Below are positions 4,225-9,076 of a stretch of 9,076 nucleotides of DNA, in pieces. The translations under genes were made by a program, and so were the position numbers. The notes below the pieces were generated by a model. That model searched no databases and was not told the DNA's origin. It saw only the letters and a list, made by a program, of their open reading frames with translations. The stretch's first letter is position 1. Every line of letters begins with the position of its first letter. The stretch is from an uncultured Oscillospiraceae bacterium (GTDB lineage Bacteria > Bacillota > Clostridia > Oscillospirales > Oscillospiraceae). The DNA lies in the NCBI GenBank assembly GCA_905236265.1, contig CAJOOV010000127.1, positions 1 through 9,076 of the forward strand, in the 5' to 3' direction.

Positions 4225-6561
4225 ATGAGAAATCCGTTGCGAAAGCGCCTGCTGCGGGAGCTGCGGGAGGAGCTGGGAAAGTATCTGGTCATTTTCCTGC
4301 TGTTGAGCCTGACCATTGGGCTGATCTCCGGCTTTGACGTGGCAGACGGCAGCATGATCGCCGCCTATGACGAGAGCTTTGAGAAATACAACATTGAGGA
4401 CGGCAATTTCCGGGTGGCGCAGCCCCTGAACCGCGCCCAGATCAAGCTGATTCAGGCCGAGGGGGTGAAGCTGTACCCGCTGTACAGCGTGGATGATGCA
4501 CTCACCAACGAAAGCACCCTGCGGATCTATGAAAACAGGGACGAGGTGAACCTTGTCTGCGTGATGAAGGGGGCGCTGCCCTCTGCGCCGGACGAGATTG
4601 CCGTTGACCGCATGTATGCCGATAACCGGAGTATCACCGACGGAAAACGGCTGGACATCGGGGACACCCTTTCCGACGGGCAGCGGGAGTGGAGAGTCAC
4701 CGGGCTGGTCGCCCTGTCTGACTACAGCTCCCTGTTTTCCGGCAACAGCGACGCCATGTTTGACGCAGTGCAGTTCGGCGTGGGCGTGGTGACGGAGGAG
4801 GGCTTTGCCGCCTTCGGCAGGGAGGAGACGGATTTCCGCTACGCATGGAAGTACAACCGCCCTCCCGCAGACGAGAGCGAGGAGCGGGAGCGTGCCGAGG
4901 CGCTGATGAAGGTTCTGGCCGCCGAGACGGAGCTGGAGGACTATGTTCCCCGCTACGCCAATCAGGCGATTCAGTTCACCGGGGAGGACATGGGCAGCGA
5001 CCGGGCGATGATGATGATTCTGCTGTATATCATCATTGCCATCATGGCCTTTGTCTTTGCAATCACCATCAGCAATACCATCTCCAGAGAGGCCAACGTC
5101 ATCGGCACCCTCCGGGCCTCCGGCTACACCAGAGGGGAGCTGGTGCGCCACTACATGACCCTTCCGTTGCTGGTGACGCTGGCAGGCGCACTGGTGGGAA
5201 ATGTGCTGGGCTACACCTTCTTTAAGGATTTCTGCGCCGGGATGTACTACGGCAGCTACAGCCTGCCCACCTATGTGACCCGGTGGAACGCCGATGCCTT
5301 CCGAAAAACCACCATTGTCCCGCTGGCGCTCATGGCTGCGATTAACTACTGCATCCTCACCGGAAAGCTGACGCTCTCCCCGCTGAAGTTTCTGCGCCGG
5401 GATCTGAAGCGCCGCCCCCGGCAAAGAGCCTTCCCCCTCAGCCGCCGCATTCCCTTTTTTGCCCGTTTCCGGCTGCGGGTGATTCTCCAGAACAGGAGCA
5501 GCTATGCCATGCTCTTTGTGGGGATTCTCTTTGCCAATCTGCTGCTGATGTTCGGACTGGGACTGCCGGACTGTCTGGACAACTATCAGGCATCCATTGA
5601 GCAGAACATGCTCAGCAGCTATCAGTATATCCTCACGGTGCCCCTCAGCGCCATGGACGAGAGCCGCAAGCTGAAAAGCCTGCTTTCCATGCTGCAGTTC
5701 CGCTCCGGGGTGGAGACAGAGCACCCGGACGCAGAGCAGTTCACCGCCTATACCCTGAAAACCCTCCCCGGTGCGGCACGGGAGGAGGAAGTGATGCTCT
5801 ACGGCGTGCAGCCGGACAGCCGCTATATCCCTATTCAGGCGCAGGGGGACGAGGTATACATCTCCTCCGCCTATGCGGACAAGTTCCTGCTGGAGCCGGG
5901 GGACACCATCACGCTGAAGGAGGTCTACGAGGACGACACCTACACCTTCCGCATTGTGGGCGTGTACGACTATATGGGCGCTCTGGCAGTGTTTATGTCT
6001 CAGCAGGCCGCCAACGAGCGGTTCGATCTGAGAGCGGACTACTTCAGCGGATACTTCTCCGCCACGGAGATTACGGACATCAACCAGAAGTACATCGGAA
6101 CCGTCATTGACATGAACGCCCTGACCAAAATCTCCCGCCAATTGGATGTGTCCATGGGCAGCATGATGTATCTGGTGGACGGCTTTGCCGTGGTCATTTT
6201 CCTGATACTGATCTATCTGCTCAGTAAGCTCATGATCGAGAAGAATGCCCAGTCCATCTCCATGACTAAAATACTGGGCTACACCAACAGGGAGATTGCA
6301 GGGCTGTACCTCCTGTCCACCTCGGTCATGGTGCTGCTCTTCCTGCTGGTGAGTATACCGGTGATGTACCGGGTGCTGGTGGTGCTGTTCCGGGTGATGA
6401 TGATGCAGGAGATGACAGGCTGGATTCCCCTGACCATCAGCAAAGCGGTCTATGTGAAAATGTTCCTGCTGGGCGCAGGCTCCTATGCAGTGGTAGCCGT
6501 GATGGAATACCGCCGTATCCGTGCAGTGCCCATGGATGAGGCGCTGAAGAATGTGGAGTGA
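4225..6561 (+). CDS. FtsX-like ABC transporter permease with two extracytoplasmic domains
   Basis: Encodes 778 residues. The ATG at 4225 follows AAGGGGCGG; an upstream in-frame ATG at 4177 lies inside the ATPase gene and is not preferred. Membrane helices by eye: 21-38, 261-284, 313-333, 362-379, 426-446, 648-669, 694-719 and 742-760, eight in all. Two large soluble regions, about 40-258 and 448-646, should lie outside the cell. The protein is an internal duplication: each half has one helix, a soluble domain and a three-helix FtsX core. The core motif recurs as ANVIGTLRASGYTRGEL (290-306) and AQSISMTKILGYTNREI (675-691), the likely ATPase-coupling segment. MacB-type proteins of the family pull or push substrates at the outer face rather than carrying them through a pore. 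The next gene starts 4 nt after the stop, so the products are probably made in fixed ratio and work as a complex. Confidence 0.92.
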   Translation: MRNPLRKRLLRELREELGKYLVIFLLLSLTIGLISGFDVADGSMIAAYDESFEKYNIEDGNFRVAQPLNRAQIKLIQAEGVKLYPLYSVDDALTNESTLRIYENRDEVNLVCVMKGALPSAPDEIAVDRMYADNRSITDGKRLDIGDTLSDGQREWRVTGLVALSDYSSLFSGNSDAMFDAVQFGVGVVTEEGFAAFGREETDFRYAWKYNRPPADESEERERAEALMKVLAAETELEDYVPRYANQAIQFTGEDMGSDRAMMMILLYIIIAIMAFVFAITISNTISREANVIGTLRASGYTRGELVRHYMTLPLLVTLAGALVGNVLGYTFFKDFCAGMYYGSYSLPTYVTRWNADAFRKTTIVPLALMAAINYCILTGKLTLSPLKFLRRDLKRRPRQRAFPLSRRIPFFARFRLRVILQNRSSYAMLFVGILFANLLLMFGLGLPDCLDNYQASIEQNMLSSYQYILTVPLSAMDESRKLKSLLSMLQFRSGVETEHPDAEQFTAYTLKTLPGAAREEEVMLYGVQPDSRYIPIQAQGDEVYISSAYADKFLLEPGDTITLKEVYEDDTYTFRIVGVYDYMGALAVFMSQQAANERFDLRADYFSGYFSATEITDINQKYIGTVIDMNALTKISRQLDVSMGSMMYLVDGFAVVIFLILIYLLSKLMIEKNAQSISMTKILGYTNREIAGLYLLSTSVMVLLFLLVSIPVMYRVLVVLFRVMMMQEMTGWIPLTISKAVYVKMFLLGAGSYAVVAVMEYRRIRAVPMDEALKNVE

Positions 6562-6565
6562 AACG

Positions 6566-8614
6566 ATGAGAACGAGAACAGATACAAAACCCCTTGCCCT
6601 GCTGCTGTGCGCCTGCCTGCTGCTGGGGCTGCTCTCCGGCTGTGGTGAGACAAAGCAGGCGCAGTCCCAGAGCGCCGGAGATACGCTGGACGACGCCGAG
6701 AGCGTCCAGCCCATGGACGCCTCTGCCCCCTCCGCCCCTGCGCAAAACAGGGAGGAGACCGTCTATGTCAAAGCCACCCCGGACGGCACCGTGGAGAGCA
6801 TTACCTCAGAGGTGTCGCTGAAGGAGACGGGAGAGGCGGAGCTGGTGCGGGACGTGTCCACACTGAGGGACATCCGCAACACGGTAGGAGATGAGGAATA
6901 CCTTCTGCTGGAGGATGGAACGCTTTTGTGGGAAAACCACGGAGAGGACATCCACTACAAGGGAACCGCCTCCGGGGAGCTTCCGGTTTCCGTGAGAATT
7001 ACCTGCTGGCTGGACGGGGAGGAGATTGCCCCGGCAGAGCTGGCAGGCAGAAGCGGAGATGTGCGCATCCGCTTTGACTACGACAACCGCACCCGGCAAA
7101 CCGTGTCCACACAGGACGGCGAGGTGAGCGTATGCACTCCCTTTGCGGCGCTGACCATGGCAATGCTGCCGGAGGAGCATTTTACCGACGTGGAGGTGAA
7201 AAATGGCCGGGTGATGGAGCTGGACGGGGAGAGCGCCGTGATCGGCCTTGCCCTGCCCGGCCTGTCCCAGTGCCTGAGCCTGTCCGAGTTTGAGCCAACG
7301 GAGGAGCTGGAGCTGCCGGAGTATGTGGAGCTGAGCGCCCATGCCACGGAGTTCACACTGGATTTCACCGCAACTGTCCTCACACCGGGTCTGCTGGATG
7401 AGCTGGAAACAGAGGATTTGGATAAGCTGGACGAGCTGCGGGAGGACATGGAGAAGCTGCAGGATGCCACTGACGAGCTGACGAAGGGTGTGGGCGAGCT
7501 GGCAGAGGGAGCCGGGGAATTTGGCGGCTACCTCAAAGAGTATACCGGCGGCGTAGCGCAGGTCAGCGACGGGGCACAGGCGCTGGCGCAGGGCTTAAAG
7601 ACGCTGGACGATGAGCTGTCTGCATTGTCGGGAAAGATGGAGGAGATCAGCAAATCTCTGGACTGCCTGTCAAAAGCGGATTGGAAGGAAATCGCAAACG
7701 CTCTGGGACTGGAACAGCTCACCCTGCCCGACGGCACAAAGATCAAACTGTCCGAGGTTCAGGCGGCTGCTGAGGCGCTGGCAGGGGAGGAATCCCGGCT
7801 GAAGGACAGCCTTGAGGCGCTGAAAGCCGGGGCAGGGCAGTGGGAGGCGTATGCCGCCGAAGCCCAGAAGTACGCTGAAAACGTGGCACAGGCGGTTCAG
7901 GCAATCCCCTCCGATCTCACCGGACAGGTCAACCGCACCGCAAGAGAACAGGTCAGCGCCGCCCTTCAGGAGCGGGGACTGACGGAGGAGGAAATCAGCG
8001 CCGTGGTCTCCGGCATTGACCTCTCCCAGCTCACCGACCCGGTGGACGATGCCCGAAGGGCGCTGGAGGCGCTTCCCGCCCCGGAGCTGCCCGACGCCCT
8101 CCCGGACGGAGAGAGCGTGCGCAGCCTGATAGAGGGAATGCAGGAGCGCATGAGCCTGCTTCACGGCGCAGCGCAGGCGCTGAAGCAGCAGGCAGGCAAG
8201 CTGTCTCAGGCGGAGACCGCCGGGGCGGCAGTCAGGGCTTTGACCGGAACCGATTTTGAAGCCCTCAACCCGGCGCAGGGCACAAAGCAGCTCATAGAGG
8301 GCGTTGACCGGCTCTGTTCCGGCGCAAAAGCCCTGAGCGACGGCGTCAGCGCATTGAAAACCGCAGGCAGCGCCCTGAACAAAGGCTATTCCGCTCTGAG
8401 CGAGGGCGTGGATGCCCTGAAAGAGGGCGTAGAGAAGTACAACGAGGAGGGCATTTCGGAGCTGACCGGTCTCACCGGGGAGAGCTACCGGAACCTTTTG
8501 CGGCAGATCAGGGGACTGAAGGAGACGGACGACAGCTATCACAGCTTCTCCGGTCTGGCAGAAGGGACAAAGGGCAGCGTCAGGTTCATCATTGAGACGG
8601 ACAAAATCGGCTGA
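6566..8614 (+). CDS. Coiled-coil lipoprotein with X-X-X-Leu-X-X-Gly repeats, transporter partner
   Basis: Encodes 682 residues. ATG 6566 is preferred over the in-frame ATG 6551: it has GGAG 7 nt upstream and puts a basic n-region directly before the hydrophobic core. Residues 10-26 form a lipoprotein signal with lipobox LSGC, lipidated Cys 26. A Ser/Pro/Ala/Asp-rich linker runs to about 62, a beta-rich domain (about 65-270) contains LDGEEIAPAELAGRSG, and a long helical region (about 275-655) follows. That region carries two blocks of L-x-x-G heptads, about 303-345 and 576-622 (for example ALSDGVSALKTAG), around a less regular coiled coil, so it may fold back as a hairpin. The tail is SVRFIIETDKIG with no membrane helix. 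Proteins with these repeats include the YhgE/Pip group. As the last gene of the operon it is likely the lipid-anchored outer partner of the permease, perhaps a Gram-positive analogue of an adaptor protein; that role is inferred. Confidence 0.85.
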   Translation: MRTRTDTKPLALLLCACLLLGLLSGCGETKQAQSQSAGDTLDDAESVQPMDASAPSAPAQNREETVYVKATPDGTVESITSEVSLKETGEAELVRDVSTLRDIRNTVGDEEYLLLEDGTLLWENHGEDIHYKGTASGELPVSVRITCWLDGEEIAPAELAGRSGDVRIRFDYDNRTRQTVSTQDGEVSVCTPFAALTMAMLPEEHFTDVEVKNGRVMELDGESAVIGLALPGLSQCLSLSEFEPTEELELPEYVELSAHATEFTLDFTATVLTPGLLDELETEDLDKLDELREDMEKLQDATDELTKGVGELAEGAGEFGGYLKEYTGGVAQVSDGAQALAQGLKTLDDELSALSGKMEEISKSLDCLSKADWKEIANALGLEQLTLPDGTKIKLSEVQAAAEALAGEESRLKDSLEALKAGAGQWEAYAAEAQKYAENVAQAVQAIPSDLTGQVNRTAREQVSAALQERGLTEEEISAVVSGIDLSQLTDPVDDARRALEALPAPELPDALPDGESVRSLIEGMQERMSLLHGAAQALKQQAGKLSQAETAGAAVRALTGTDFEALNPAQGTKQLIEGVDRLCSGAKALSDGVSALKTAGSALNKGYSALSEGVDALKEGVEKYNEEGISELTGLTGESYRNLLRQIRGLKETDDSYHSFSGLAEGTKGSVRFIIETDKIG

Positions 8615-8658
8615 GTATGGCATTACAGTCTGAATCATTTCCATCCCCCTGAGGAAAC

Positions 8659-8706
8659 AGGCGGGGAAGAGCGTCCCAACAGGACAATCTTCCCCGCCTT
8701 TCCTTC
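8659..8706. terminator. Terminator between the convergent operon and FN3 gene
   Basis: AGGCGGGGAAGA (8659-8670) pairs perfectly with TCTTCCCCGCCT (8688-8699), and GTCC (8673-8676) with GGAC (8682-8685) makes an inner stem. On the + strand TTTCCTT follows, 85 nt beyond the lipoprotein stop. On the - strand the tail is the weaker GTTTCCTC, 12 nt beyond the FN3 gene's stop codon. It can plausibly stop transcription from both sides. Confidence 0.8.
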
Positions 8707-8710
8707 AGGC

Positions 8711-9076
8711 TTATTTCGTGATTTTCACGCTCTTGGCGGTGCTCCAGGCTGAATATACATTCTTGCCGGAGACGGTCTTATAGCTGCGGATGCGGACGTA
8801 ATAGATCTTGCCCTTGCTCAGAGCGCTGACTGCCTGAGAGACAGCCGCTGCCTTCTTGACGGTGACAGCCTTGTTGCCGCTCTTGAAGCCCTTGTCGGTG
8901 CTGTACTGGATTTGATACCCGGTGACGCCGGAGAGCTTGTTCCAGCCCACAGTCATAGTCTTGGTCTTGCTGTTTTTCACACCGGACAGCGTGGGCGTTG
9001 CCACACAGGTCAGGCGCTTGCCTGCGGTGTCGTAGCCGCTGGTATAGGCTTTGCCGTCCTTGCTGATGCAGCGGAC
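8711..9076 (-). CDS. Second FN3 repeat surface protein, 3' end (continues beyond window)
   Basis: The frame is open at the right edge and gives the last 121 residues of a longer protein. The GTG at 9004 is internal, since homology continues upstream of it. It contains the end of one FN3 module (VRCISKDGKAYTSGYDTAGK) and a complete last module with GVTGYQIQYSTDK, then YYVRIRSYKTVSGKNV and KSVKITK at the end. It aligns without gaps to the last 121 residues of the surface protein ending at 1145 (about 96 identical by hand count). No anchor motif is seen at the C-terminus. It is convergent with the transporter operon and shares its terminator region. Confidence 0.88.
   Translation of the reverse strand, partial: VRCISKDGKAYTSGYDTAGKRLTCVATPTLSGVKNSKTKTMTVGWNKLSGVTGYQIQYSTDKGFKSGNKAVTVKKAAAVSQAVSALSKGKIYYVRIRSYKTVSGKNVYSAWSTAKSVKITK

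Noticed and set aside
4144..6714. An 856-codon open frame on the minus strand, opposite the permease
   Set aside because: Its translation is rich in His, Gln and Val with no domain, the usual look of the antisense of a GC-rich gene. It has no ribosome binding site, and the + strand frame has clear FtsX features.
7670..8644. Long minus-strand frame opposite the lipoprotein gene
   Set aside because: It is an antisense shadow of the regular heptad codons (GAG, CTG, GGC); no start signal or recognisable domain is present.
1..9076. tRNA, rRNA, CRISPR array, transposase or integrase gene
   Set aside because: I looked on both strands and saw no such sequence; the rearranged stretch at 1700-2470 lacks any recognisable recombinase.

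Overview
The window looks like chromosomal DNA from a gut-type Firmicute (Clostridia, probably an Oscillospiraceae/Ruminococcaceae relative). The basis is the fairly GC-rich coding sequence, purine-rich ribosome binding sites, a DUF4428 zinc-ribbon protein, Ig-like/fibronectin-III surface proteins, and an ABC transporter operon whose third gene is an X-X-X-Leu-X-X-Gly coiled-coil lipoprotein. Genus cannot be set from the sequence alone.

Layout. (1) 1-1145: 3' end of a secreted or surface Ig/FN3 repeat protein on the + strand, closed by a hairpin terminator. (2) 1268-1608: a small DUF4428 zinc-ribbon gene on the - strand with its own terminator and a TATAAT box. (3) 1651-2590: a decayed stretch. 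It holds a LuxR-type helix-turn-helix C-terminus with an intact terminator, joined head to tail to a piece of a LysR effector domain (both -), and then an unrecognised + strand frame. (4) 2595-3331: a class I SAM-dependent methyltransferase with its own candidate promoter and a small inverted repeat. (5) 3434-8614: a compact three-gene operon (ATPase, FtsX-like permease, coiled-coil lipoprotein) under a near-consensus promoter whose -10 box sits inside a perfect 18+18 bp inverted repeat. (6) 8659-8699: a terminator that can serve both strands. (7) 8711-9076: the 3' end of a second FN3 surface protein on the - strand.

How the parts fit. The operon encodes a likely tripartite Gram-positive export or membrane-remodelling machine: a cytoplasmic ATPase of the MacB/LolD type, an 8-helix permease with two large extracytoplasmic domains, and a lipid-anchored extracellular coiled-coil partner. 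The palindrome at the promoter implies tight repression by a dimeric regulator (TetR or MarR type by inference), but no intact regulator gene lies in the window. The two surface-protein genes converge on the cassette. Their last 121 residues align without a gap at about 79% identity and their similarity stops at the stop codons, so about 7.5 kb is bracketed by a 366-bp imperfect inverted repeat.
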